The notes: generated by a model from the sequence alone, not told the origin. A stretch of DNA of 12,365 bases from an uncultured Angelakisella sp. (GCA_937914895.1 CALGIL010000173.1:1-12365), one strand, 5' to 3'. Shown: positions 1-6,841, counted from the stretch's first letter. Made by a program: numbers and translations.

Positions 1-877
1 CCGGGCGGATGCCCACGGCCACGGGCTGGTCCCGGTCCAGGGTGATGCTGGAGGAGCGGGGGGTAAAGATCATCCGCAGCCCGCCGCAGTCCAGCTTAAT
101 CTCGTCCAGGTTGACGTTGTTGCCCACCCCCTGCAAAAGGTTGATGTTGGGGCTGCCCACAAAATCGGCCACAAACAGATTGGCGGGGTTGTGGTAGACC
201 TCCAGGGGCGGCTCGTACTGCTGCAGGTACCCCTCCTTCAGCAGGCAGATGCGGCTGGAAAGGGTCATGGCCTCCAGCTGGTCGTGGGTGACATAGACAA
301 AGGTGGAGTCCGTCTCCAGGTGCAGGCGCTTGAGCTCGGTGCGCATCTCCATGCGCAGCTTTGCGTCCAGGTTGCTAAGGGGTTCGTCCATAAACAGCAC
401 CTTGGGGCCGGTGGCCAGGGTGCGGGCGATGGCCACCCGCTGCTGCTGGCCGCCGGAGAGCTCGGAGGGGTAGCGCCCCACAAACTCCTCGATCTTCAGC
501 ATCTCCAGAAGCTCCCGCACCCGCGCCTCAATTTTATCCTTGGGCCACTTCAGGTTTTGCAGGCCGAAGGCGATGTTGCCGTAGACGGTCATGTGGGGCC
601 ACAGGGCGTAGTTTTGGAAGAGAAAGCCCACATCCCGCTTGTCGGGGGAGACGTCCACCCCCTTTTCGGAGGAAAACACCACCCTGCCCCCAATGGTAAT
701 CTCCCCCTCGGTGGGGGTCTCCAGCCCCGCAATCATCCGCAGGGTGGTGGTCTTGCCGCAGCCCGAAGGCCCCAGCAGGGTGACAAACTCCCGGTCGCCG
801 ATGGTCAGGTTTAAATTGTCCACGGCGACAAACTGGTCAAAGCGCTTGGTCAGGTTTTTCAGTATAATTTCAGGCAT
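1..877 (-). CDS. ABC importer ATPase, Fe3+/aminoethylphosphonate/polyamine class (3' end off window)
   Basis: Cytoplasmic nucleotide-binding subunit that should power the permease encoded just upstream. The visible 292 residues start MPEIILKNLTKRF. They hold Walker A GPSGCGKT at about residues 36-43, Q-loop Gln88 in FLFQNY, the signature LSGGQQQR at 140-147, Walker B LFMDE at 161-165 and the switch His198 in YVTHDQ. All catalytic elements are intact. After about residue 240 the C-terminal TOBE-type regulatory region begins (VADFVGSPNINLL), and the window edge cuts it; family members usually run 340-370 residues. The ATG at 877 lies 5 nt after the permease stop and is preceded by a purine-rich GGGGGCTGAGGA stretch, so translational coupling is likely. 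The family (FbpC/PotA/PhnT-like) is clear. The transported substrate cannot be read from this subunit. Confidence 0.93.
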   Translation of the reverse strand, partial: MPEIILKNLTKRFDQFVAVDNLNLTIGDREFVTLLGPSGCGKTTTLRMIAGLETPTEGEITIGGRVVFSSEKGVDVSPDKRDVGFLFQNYALWPHMTVYGNIAFGLQNLKWPKDKIEARVRELLEMLKIEEFVGRYPSELSGGQQQRVAIARTLATGPKVLFMDEPLSNLDAKLRMEMRTELKRLHLETDSTFVYVTHDQLEAMTLSSRICLLKEGYLQQYEPPLEVYHNPANLFVADFVGSPNINLLQGVGNNVNLDEIKLDCGGLRMIFTPRSSSITLDRDQPVAVGIRP

Positions 878-882
878 GGTCC

Positions 883-2682
883 TCAGCCCCCTATTCCTTT
901 GTCGATGGATGCGCCGGTCAGCTTGTTGACGATGAGATTGCAGGATACCACAATGACCACAATCAAAAGGTTGATGGCGTTGGCGTACTGGTTCCAGCCC
1001 TTTTCGTTGTACTGGAACAGCATGGTGGTCAAAATGCGGGTGGAGGGCGACACCAGCAGGATGAACAGGGACAGCTCCCGCATGCAGGAGATGAAGGGCA
1101 GCAGGTAGCCCGACAAAAAGCTGGATTTTTGGATGGGGATGATGATCTTGGTCATCCGCTTCCACCATTTGATGCCCATGATGGTGCCGGCCTCCTCAAT
1201 CTCGCCGCTGAGCTGCATCATAGCGCCCACGCCGGAGCGGGACGCAAAGGGCAGGTACTTGACCGCCCCCACCAGCACCAGCAGGGCAAAGGACCCATAC
1301 AGCGCCGGGATGAACCCCCGCTTGACCGCAAACATGGATAAGTAGATGGCGCCAAAGGCCATGCTGGGCATAAGGTAGGGGAAGAAGCAGAGGTTGTTGA
1401 CCAGGGCGGAAAGCTTGGAGCCCCGGCGGCGGACAATGGCATAGCCGGCCAGAATGCCCACGGTGCCGGCGATAAAGGCCACCACCACCGACAGCTTCAG
1501 GCTGTTCCACAGGCCCTGGAAGATGTATTTGTTGCGCAGGATGCCGGGCTCGCCGTTGGCGATGGAGACGCTGCCCCGGCCCACCCAGAAGACGGTGGAA
1601 AAATTGGAGGGGGAGTAGTTGCCCGGGGCCACCACAAAGGATTCCACCGCAAAGGAGATAAGGGGCAGGATGCAGATGGCCAGCAGCACCGCAATCAGCG
1701 CCACGGACAGGGGCGTCCGAAGGCCCTTGAGGTTGACCAGGGCAATGTTGGAGCTTTTGCCGGTGACGGTGGTATAGGACTTGCGGCTGCCCGTAATCTT
1801 CTGGTTAAGGGCCAGAATCAGCACCCCGATGAGGATCATAATGAGGGCGATGACATAGCCGTAGCCGGGGTTTAGGCCGTTTATGGTGCGGTACATCTGG
1901 GTGGTCAGCACCTGAAAGCGCACCGGCGCGCCCAAAAACTGGGGCACGGCAAAGGCGCTCATGGAGCTGGAAAAGACCAGCAGAAAGGTGCTGAGCATGG
2001 CGGGCATGACAATGGGGATGGTAATTTTTATAAAAATCCGTGCCCGGCCGGCCTTCAGAATGGTGGCGGCCTCCTCCAGGTTGGCGTCCATGTTGCGCAG
2101 GATGCCGCCGATGAGGATGTAGGCAAAGGGGGCGTAGTGCAGGCCCTGGACAATGACGATGGGAAAGGGCCCGTAGGCAAACCAGTTGGGGGTCTGGATG
2201 CCGGTAAGGACTGTAAACAGGCCCGGCGCCCCGCCCACCAGGGGGTTTTTAAAAAAGTTGAGCCAGGCCATGGCCAGGGTCCAGGAGGGCATGATGTAGG
2301 GCAGGACAAAGGCCGTGGAGATAAAGCTTTTGTACTTGATGTTGGTGCGGGTAATCAGCCACGCCACCAGCCCCCCCAAAAGGATGGCCACAAAGCAGGT
2401 GCCAAGGGAGATCCAAATGGTGTTCCAAAAGGGCTCGTAAAACACCTTGCTGCTGGTAACCGGGTCCGCCAGCACCTTGTTCCAGTGGTACAGGGTCAGG
2501 TCCCCGGCCTCCGCCCCCTGCAGACGCATCACCTCGGAGGAATGCACCGTAAAGGTATCCATGACAATGGAGACCAGGGGGATGACCGTCAGGTACCCCA
2601 GCAAAAGGACCAGCACCCACAAAATGACGTTGTAGGGCTTGCGGAAGTAGGATTTAAGGCTGTTTCTTACATTCATCAGCAT
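883..2682 (-). CDS. Fused two-domain ABC permease (FbpB/AfuB-like)
   Basis: Inner-membrane channel of the importer, 599 residues, about twice the length of a single MetI-type permease. It carries two permease halves on one chain. Each half has the cytoplasmic EAA loop that docks the ATPase: LEEAATILKAG near residues 202-212 followed by IPIVMP, and IEEAGTIMGIK near 495-505 followed by IPIQ. Around a dozen hydrophobic segments are visible, for example near 20-40, 90-110, 275-292, 325-347, 395-415 and 570-585. Such fused permeases are typical of Fe3+, aminoethylphosphonate and hexose-phosphate importers of this class. Start choice is uncertain: ATG at 2682 has no good Shine-Dalgarno, and the in-frame ATG at 2676 (MNVRN) is two codons later with only a weak GGGTG upstream. 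Translation may rely on coupling from the binding-protein message. Confidence 0.93.
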   Translation of the reverse strand: MLMNVRNSLKSYFRKPYNVILWVLVLLLGYLTVIPLVSIVMDTFTVHSSEVMRLQGAEAGDLTLYHWNKVLADPVTSSKVFYEPFWNTIWISLGTCFVAILLGGLVAWLITRTNIKYKSFISTAFVLPYIMPSWTLAMAWLNFFKNPLVGGAPGLFTVLTGIQTPNWFAYGPFPIVIVQGLHYAPFAYILIGGILRNMDANLEEAATILKAGRARIFIKITIPIVMPAMLSTFLLVFSSSMSAFAVPQFLGAPVRFQVLTTQMYRTINGLNPGYGYVIALIMILIGVLILALNQKITGSRKSYTTVTGKSSNIALVNLKGLRTPLSVALIAVLLAICILPLISFAVESFVVAPGNYSPSNFSTVFWVGRGSVSIANGEPGILRNKYIFQGLWNSLKLSVVVAFIAGTVGILAGYAIVRRRGSKLSALVNNLCFFPYLMPSMAFGAIYLSMFAVKRGFIPALYGSFALLVLVGAVKYLPFASRSGVGAMMQLSGEIEEAGTIMGIKWWKRMTKIIIPIQKSSFLSGYLLPFISCMRELSLFILLVSPSTRILTTMLFQYNEKGWNQYANAINLLIVVIVVSCNLIVNKLTGASIDKGIGG

Positions 2683-2699
2683 ACACCCGATTTCTTGCT

Positions 2700-2751
2700 G
2701 CCGTCTATCCCGAAAGTGCCCGCCTTTGTGGGGGCGGGCACTTCGGACGGC
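2700..2751 (-). other. Long intercistronic hairpin between binding-protein and permease genes
   Basis: The gap of 97 nt after the binding-protein stop holds a large inverted repeat. The inner stem pairs AAGTGCCCGCC with GGCGGGCACTT (11 bp, loop about 8 nt). An outer stem pairs GCCGTC with GACGGC, separated from it by a small bulge and a 5-nt one-sided bulge. No T-run follows on the minus strand, so a full intrinsic terminator is unlikely. The likely role is to protect or partly terminate the upstream message so that the binding protein is made in excess over permease and ATPase, as is common in such operons; this role is inferred. Confidence 0.65.
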
Positions 2752-2779
2752 ACAGTTGTTGCGATCCCTAAAACCTGGA

Positions 2780-3949
2780 TCAGTAGATGTAATTGTTCAA
2801 AAACTCCTCCACCTCGGCGCGGTTGGCAAAGCAGTACTCCGGGTCCTCGGGGACCAGGATGGGCTCCCAGACCTCCAGGGGGAAGTCGCCCTCGTTGACG
2901 GCGATGGTGGGGTTGCTGGAGTAGGTGCCGTTGTCCACGCCCCAGGGGCTGAAGCCCTCCTCGGTAAGGAGGAATTCGATAAACAGCTTGGCGGCGTTGG
3001 GGTGCTTGGCGTCCTTGCACATCAAAGCGTACAGGGGGTAATAAAAGCCGGAGAAGGGCTCCATCTCCATAATAGGGGCCAGGGCCAGGTCCTTTTCGGC
3101 GTCATAGCGGGTTTTGGAGTAGACAAACAGGCCCATGGTCACCTGGTCCTGCCCCTTGATGCCGATGTTTTCGGCAATGGTGGTGTCGGAGGAGCCCAGC
3201 ACCAGGCCGTTTTCAAAAATGGCCTTCAGCCATTCGTAGCCCGCGTTGGGGGTGGTCAGCTGAATATCCTTGCCGTAGTGGCTTTTGTAGGCGTCGGCAA
3301 TTTTGGCGGCCCATTCGTCAGAGGTGATCATGGTGCAGAAGTTGGAGTTGACGCTCTCGCCAAAGGGGCTCTTAAACTGGAAGCGCCCGGACCACTCGGG
3401 GTCGGCCAAAGCCCAGATGTTATCCACGGGGGCCGTCTGGGTCTTTTCGCTATTGTAGATAAAAACCTTGTTGATGTTGCAGAAGATCAGCGGGTCCTGG
3501 TACTTTGCGGGGATGACGTCCTTCATGGTGGGGGGCATATAGGAGTAGAGGTAGCCGGGCTTCATCAGCTCGCCAAAGGTGCGCCCCGCGTCCTGGCACA
3601 GCACAAAGTCCGCGGCCACGGTGCCGGTCCTGCCCTCGGTGGAGACCTTTTCGATCAGCTCGTAGTCCTTTAGGTTGCTGGACTCCACCTCAATGCCGTA
3701 CTTGGCGGTAAACAGCTCGCCCGCCTTGGCAATGCGGCTGGTGGTGGCGTACACCACAACCTTGCCCTCGGCCTTGGCCGCTTCCACCAGCTGGTCATGG
3801 GTCATCTCGTCCTGTTCCGGTGCGGGGGGCGGGGTAATGTCCTGGCTGGGGCTTTCGGCGGGGGGCGGGGTTTGGCTGCCGCAGCCCGCAAAGGCGCCCA
3901 AAACCATGCAGACAGCCAACAGCAGCGCAAGCAGTTTCATCCGTTTCAT
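2780..3949 (-). CDS. Extracellular solute-binding lipoprotein of the Fe3+/organophosphate-class importer
   Basis: Membrane-anchored substrate receptor, 389 residues. Residues 1-22 form a lipoprotein signal (KR-rich start, hydrophobic core, AFAGC lipobox), with Cys23 as the lipidated residue. A Pro/Ser/Glu-rich tether follows to about residue 48, then a family-1 binding-protein fold: EGKVVVYATT near 61-70, AADFVLCQDAG near 112-122, and the typical C-terminal segment ALMCKDAKHPNAAKLFIEFLL near 308-328. Homologues bind Fe3+, aminoethylphosphonate, thiamine or sugar phosphates. A Tyr-Tyr pair sits at 303-304, but directly before the ALMCKDAKHP strand, so I do not take it as proof of an iron site. 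The start is well supported: AAGGAGG at 3960-3966 lies 10 nt before the ATG. It is the first gene of its operon, with a strong promoter upstream. Confidence 0.93.
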   Translation of the reverse strand: MKRMKLLALLLAVCMVLGAFAGCGSQTPPPAESPSQDITPPPAPEQDEMTHDQLVEAAKAEGKVVVYATTSRIAKAGELFTAKYGIEVESSNLKDYELIEKVSTEGRTGTVAADFVLCQDAGRTFGELMKPGYLYSYMPPTMKDVIPAKYQDPLIFCNINKVFIYNSEKTQTAPVDNIWALADPEWSGRFQFKSPFGESVNSNFCTMITSDEWAAKIADAYKSHYGKDIQLTTPNAGYEWLKAIFENGLVLGSSDTTIAENIGIKGQDQVTMGLFVYSKTRYDAEKDLALAPIMEMEPFSGFYYPLYALMCKDAKHPNAAKLFIEFLLTEEGFSPWGVDNGTYSSNPTIAVNEGDFPLEVWEPILVPEDPEYCFANRAEVEEFLNNYIY

Positions 3950-3959
3950 GACAGGATAG

Positions 3960-3966
3960 CCTCCTT
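3960..3966 (-). promoter_or_regulatory. Ribosome-binding site of the solute-binding lipoprotein
   Basis: AAGGAGG on the minus strand, 10 nt before ATG 3949. It is an essentially full match to the anti-Shine-Dalgarno sequence and fixes the start at the codon that opens the lipoprotein signal peptide. Confidence 0.85.
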
Positions 3967-3982
3967 CAAATTGTGAGATTTT

Positions 3983-4009
3983 TGTTAAGCCTTGTTAATA
4001 TTGCGTTAA
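3983..4009 (-). promoter_or_regulatory. Three phased TTAAC(A/G) direct repeats, candidate operator (Pho-box-like)
   Basis: On the minus strand the 5' leader reads TTAACG, 5 nt, TTAACA, 4 nt, TTAACA (hexamers at 4004-4009, 3993-3998 and 3983-3988). The period is 11 and then 10 bp, so all three face the same side of the helix. The PhoP response regulator of Bacillus binds direct repeats of TT(A/T/C)ACA with spacers of about 4-6 nt, and these repeats fit that description. They lie about +6 to +32 from the predicted start, a position more consistent with repression or roadblock than with classical activation. Chance occurrence in an AT-rich leader is possible. Confidence 0.45.
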
Positions 4010-4020
4010 GATTTAGTTGC

Positions 4021-4048
4021 ATTATACCAGATTTCCCCTGGAAGTCAA
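4021..4048 (-). promoter_or_regulatory. Sigma-A promoter of the ABC importer operon
   Basis: On the minus strand a -35 box TTGACT (4043-4048, 5 of 6 to consensus) is followed after 16 nt by a perfect -10 box TATAAT (4021-4026). The expected start is an A near 4014, giving a leader of about 65 nt before the lipoprotein ATG. It is the best promoter match in the window. Confidence 0.82.
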
Positions 4049-4176
4049 TGGATTTATAGCCAAAATTTCCCCGCAGAATATACGAGAATCACATCCCACA
4101 TTTGGCGGTTTTGCCGGAAAATCTTCTTTTTTGCCCTGGGACAAGCCCTGCCCCTGGCTGTTTTGCCCCTTTTTGA

Positions 4177-4190
4177 TGCCCCCGGGGGCA
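4177..4190. repeat. Perfect 14-bp palindrome TGCCCCCGGGGGCA
   Basis: The 14 bases are their own exact reverse complement. With no spacer the sequence is a poor RNA hairpin but a plausible site for a symmetric DNA-binding dimer. It lies about 76 bp upstream of the -10 box of the cyclase gene. Its G5C/GC5 halves can also pair with the arms of the hairpin at 4204-4232. Function unknown. Confidence 0.4.
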
Positions 4191-4203
4191 ATGTTAAGGG
4201 TTC

Positions 4204-4238
4204 GGGGGCCGCACCGCCGCGGCGGCGCCCCCTTTTTT
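4204..4238 (+). terminator. Terminator-like GC hairpin with T6 tail, upstream of the cyclase promoter
   Basis: GGGGGC (4204-4209) pairs with GCCCCC (4227-4232). Inside lies the 12-nt palindrome CCGCCGCGGCGG (4214-4225). Six T follow at 4233-4238. On the plus strand this has the form of an intrinsic terminator, yet no plus-strand gene precedes it in the 4.2 kb shown. It may insulate the cyclase from transcription running antisense through the importer operon, or act as an attenuator for an upstream start that I cannot identify. Confidence 0.5.
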
Positions 4239-4265
4239 CGACCGGTTTCGCTGAAGAGCGGCACC

Positions 4266-4271
4266 TATAAT
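4266..4271 (+). promoter_or_regulatory. -10 box for the diguanylate cyclase gene
   Basis: A perfect TATAAT lies 40 nt upstream of the ATG, which would place the start near 4278 and give a leader of about 34 nt. No good -35 hexamer is present: the best at 16-18 nt spacing is the poor GGTTTC/CGGTTT/CCGGTT region (4242-4249). There is no TGn extension. The promoter may therefore depend on an activator. Confidence 0.5.
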
Positions 4272-4311
4272 AGGAACCATAGGCCGATGAGAACGTAAAG
4301 GACCTGATGCC

Positions 4312-5436
4312 ATGATCAAGCGCCTGCAGGGTCTGGCGGCTGCCCGCCTGTTGGGGCAGTCCTTCCAAAGCGACGGCGAGCGTTACCTCCGCCCCATGCT
4401 GGCGGTGGCGGATGTGTTTGCCCTGGCTGTCCACGGCTACTTTTTCTGCGTGTTTTGGGGCTGGCGCATTGCGGCGCTGGCCTGGGCCAACCTGTTGGGC
4501 GTTGTGCTGTACGCCCTTTCCCTCCGGCTGCTAAGGACCCGGCGGTACGGCCCCGCGGGGCTGCTGGGCACCGCCTGGGGCCTTTTGTACGCGGCCCTGT
4601 TTGGGGCGGCGGGGATGGGCGCCTGCTGCGCCGTCTATTTTGCGCTGCTGGCCGGCGTCCAGATTTTGGTGCCCTACGGCACGGCGCGCCTTCGGACGGC
4701 GGCGGCGGTCCTGTGCACGGCGGGGGTATCCTGGTCCCTTTTGGCCGGTCCCCCCGCCACCCCCCTGCCCCCCGGCCTTGAGACCCTGCTGCGGTTTTCC
4801 CACGCCTACCTGCTGCTCCTTGGGTTCCTCGTCGGGCCGGGGGCATCGGTCCTGATCCGGCAGGCCATCCAGCAGCTAAGCGACGCGCGGATGGCCGAGC
4901 TGTCCAGCCAGGCCTATCTGGACCCCCTGACGGGTCTGTACAACCGGCGGTATGCCGACCGGTACTTTCAGGTGCTGCCCCCGGGGGAGAAGACCGATGT
5001 GGTGGCCATCCTGGACGTGGACGACTTTAAACAGGTCAACGACCGCCTGGGACACAGCTGCGGCGACGAGGTGCTGTCCTTTGTGGCCGCCTTCCTCCGG
5101 CAGCACACCCGAAAAACCGACATCACCTTCCGGTGGGGGGGCGAGGAATTCCTCATCATCCTGTCCGACATCGGCCCCCAGGCCGCCCGGCAGGTGCTGG
5201 AAAAGCTCCGCCGGGAGCTTTCGGAGGCCCCCATCCAGACCGGGGACGGGCCGGTGAGCATCACCGTCACCATCGGCATGGCCCCCCTGCGGTACGAGGA
5301 TGTGCTGGGCAGCATCCGGGAAAGCGACGACCGCCTGTACGAGGGCAAGCGGGGCGGCAAAAACCGGGTGGTGGCCCCCGGGGTCCCCCAGGAGGACCCC
5401 TGCCTTCTCTCCCCGGCGGCGCCCAGCCGGCTGTAA
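4312..5436 (+). CDS. Membrane-anchored diguanylate cyclase (GGDEF domain)
   Basis: Makes the second messenger c-di-GMP from two GTP. The 374 residues divide into an N-terminal membrane part (about six hydrophobic segments between residues 28 and 185, no recognised named sensor domain), a short linker (about 186-200) and a GGDEF domain (about 200-356). Visible cyclase motifs are DPLTGLYNRR at 204-213, LDVDDFKQVND at 234-244 with the metal-binding Asp, GHSCGDEVL at 247-255, and the active-site GGEEF at 276-280. RKTD at 267-270 lies five residues before GGEEF, the standard position of the RxxD inhibitory site, so product feedback inhibition is likely. The start is supported by AAAGGA 9 nt before ATG 4312. 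The gene stands alone, with its own -10 box and a strong terminator. No EAL or HD-GYP partner is present in the window. Confidence 0.94.
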   Translation: MIKRLQGLAAARLLGQSFQSDGERYLRPMLAVADVFALAVHGYFFCVFWGWRIAALAWANLLGVVLYALSLRLLRTRRYGPAGLLGTAWGLLYAALFGAAGMGACCAVYFALLAGVQILVPYGTARLRTAAAVLCTAGVSWSLLAGPPATPLPPGLETLLRFSHAYLLLLGFLVGPGASVLIRQAIQQLSDARMAELSSQAYLDPLTGLYNRRYADRYFQVLPPGEKTDVVAILDVDDFKQVNDRLGHSCGDEVLSFVAAFLRQHTRKTDITFRWGGEEFLIILSDIGPQAARQVLEKLRRELSEAPIQTGDGPVSITVTIGMAPLRYEDVLGSIRESDDRLYEGKRGGKNRVVAPGVPQEDPCLLSPAAPSRL

Positions 5437-5475
5437 CGCCAAAGCCGCGCCAAAATGGACACAGCACGCAAAACG

Positions 5476-5518
5476 CCCCCGCTCTCCGGCTGCTTATCGG
5501 AGAGCGGGGGACGTTTTT
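5476..5518 (+). terminator. Strong intrinsic terminator of the cyclase gene, probably bidirectional
   Basis: A perfect 13-bp stem, CCCCCGCTCTCCG (5476-5488) with CGGAGAGCGGGGG (5498-5510), has a 9-nt loop and is followed by a T5 run at 5514-5518. On the opposite strand the same stem is followed by CGTTTT, so it may also stop the convergent peptide operon, whose last gene ends at 5654. Between 5519 and 5653 I see no better minus-strand terminator and no gene. Confidence 0.88.
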
Positions 5519-5653
5519 GATTGCCGCACTTTAAATGGCGGCTCCCATGGCCGGAGCGCATGCCCCCTCCTTTTGAGGGTGGTGGGGGGCCGCGTCCGGT
5601 CGGAAAAAAGAAGTGTGCAGAGAAAGAAGCTTGGGCGGTTCAGCGGGGGGCGG

Positions 5654-6841
5654 TCAGCCCAGCTCGAACAGCTCCCGGTCAAACTTAGTCAGGGATTCGC
5701 AGCCCGTCTCGGTAATCAGGACCATGTCCTCCACCCGCATAAAGCCGACGCCGGGGCGCCAGAATTTCGGCTCGATGCACATGACCATGCCAGGCTCAAA
5801 AATTGCCGTTTGGTCGGTGTGCAGCCAGGGACGCTCGTGGACGTCGATGCCGATTTGGTGGCCCATCAGCCCAAAGTCGCCGTATTTGCGCAGCCATTTT
5901 TCCTGGGAGAACTGGGACATGGTGGCGTAAAGGGAATTAAAGCACAGGCTCATGGGAATACCGGGCTTAATGGCGTCCAGCAGGCGCAGCTGCGCTTCCA
6001 TCAGCGCCTTGTAGCCGTCGCTGGCATCCTTGTTTTTGCCGTAATAAAAGGAGCGCCCAAAGTCCGAGCAGTAGCCGTCCATGACATAGCCGTAGTCAAA
6101 GCCCACCGAGGTCCCTTCCTCCATGGGGGCGTTTTCGTCATGGCCGTCCAGGTCCTCGCTTTCCGGGCTGCCGGTATGGACATACCGGCAGGTGGGCGGG
6201 AAGGGGATGTCCCCCAAGCTCTTTTCCACCCCCAGGCGGATGATCAGGTCCTCGATCTGGTTGGAGGAGACGCCGGCCTTCAGGTGCTTTACAATGATGC
6301 CCATGGTCTCGTCGGTAAAGGCCGCCACCCGGCGCAGCTTTTGGATTTCGCCCGGGTCCTTAATGCGCCGCAGCAGCTCGCCGTAGCGTTCCCCCGGCAC
6401 CGCCTCAATGGAGCTGTCCGTCTCGCCGATGACCCGGTCCTTGAGGTACGCGCCGCAGCTTTCGCCGTAGGCGATGCGCTTTTTGCCCTTGATGACCTCG
6501 CCCACACGCTCGGGCAGCATGACAAAATAGTCGATGCGCTTTTTCATCTGGATGTGCTCCATGGTCCTGGCCCGCTGGGGGGTCATAAAGAGCATGGGCT
6601 CGTCGGCGGCGGGGACATACAGCAGCAGGTCCGGCATGTTGAGGAAGTGGGACGCGCCGGAGCTGGAAATGTCCTTTCCGTCAATCAAAACACCGTCCAC
6701 GCCGCCGGTGTCCATGGTGCGCTGCCAGGGGAATGTGGTGTCGTCCAAAAAATACTGCAGGTTGGCGCTGGTGGCGTACAGCAGACCCTCTACGCCGTCG
6801 GCGGCCATCATGCTTTGCAGTCTTGCAATTCGCTGGTTCAT
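5654..6841 (-). CDS. M24 family metallopeptidase (Xaa-Pro aminopeptidase/dipeptidase type)
   Basis: Cytoplasmic pita-bread metallopeptidase, 395 residues, expected to release N-terminal residues ahead of proline or to cleave Xaa-Pro dipeptides. The N-terminal creatinase-like domain spans about 1-160 and the catalytic domain about 165-390. All five dinuclear-metal ligands are visible: Asp249 in GFDYG, Asp260 in CSDFGR, His328 in GHQIGIDVHERP, Glu357 in CIEPKF and Glu371 in RVEDMV. The usual GHGIG is GHQIG here. His222 in YVHTGS and His335 match other conserved active-site positions. ATG 6841 is preceded by GGAAAGGGG at good spacing. It is the last gene of the minus-strand peptide operon, 21 nt after the regulator. 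The fine specificity (Xaa-Pro against another M24 substrate) is not proven by sequence. Confidence 0.9.
   Translation of the reverse strand: MNQRIARLQSMMAADGVEGLLYATSANLQYFLDDTTFPWQRTMDTGGVDGVLIDGKDISSSGASHFLNMPDLLLYVPAADEPMLFMTPQRARTMEHIQMKKRIDYFVMLPERVGEVIKGKKRIAYGESCGAYLKDRVIGETDSSIEAVPGERYGELLRRIKDPGEIQKLRRVAAFTDETMGIIVKHLKAGVSSNQIEDLIIRLGVEKSLGDIPFPPTCRYVHTGSPESEDLDGHDENAPMEEGTSVGFDYGYVMDGYCSDFGRSFYYGKNKDASDGYKALMEAQLRLLDAIKPGIPMSLCFNSLYATMSQFSQEKWLRKYGDFGLMGHQIGIDVHERPWLHTDQTAIFEPGMVMCIEPKFWRPGVGFMRVEDMVLITETGCESLTKFDRELFELG

Larger units (their letters stand above)
3950..4311. other. Divergent intergenic region between importer operon and diguanylate cyclase
   Basis: These 362 bases hold no convincing gene. 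From left to right: leader and RBS of the minus-strand importer operon with the phased TTAAC repeats; its promoter (4021-4048); an AT-richer stretch with nothing I recognise (about 4049-4170); a perfect 14-bp palindrome (4177-4190); a GC-rich hairpin with a T6 tail (4204-4238); and the -10 box and RBS of the plus-strand cyclase gene. The two -10 boxes are about 240 bp apart, so each gene can be controlled separately. Confidence 0.8.

Noticed and set aside
2137..3673. Overlapping plus-strand open frames of 253 and 315 codons opposite the importer genes
   Set aside because: Shadows of the permease and binding-protein genes with biased composition and no domain.
3950..4060. Fur box upstream of the importer operon
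   Set aside because: The AT-rich repeats are direct TTAAC units in helical phase; no inverted GATAAT-type Fur pattern is visible.
4049..4311. c-di-GMP or other riboswitch before the cyclase
   Set aside because: The predicted leader from the -10 box is only about 34 nt, and no known aptamer pattern was recognised; only simple GC hairpins are present.
4017..4434. Short open frames on both strands across the divergent intergenic region
   Set aside because: They run through promoters and the GC hairpin, lack ribosome-binding sites, and resemble no known protein.
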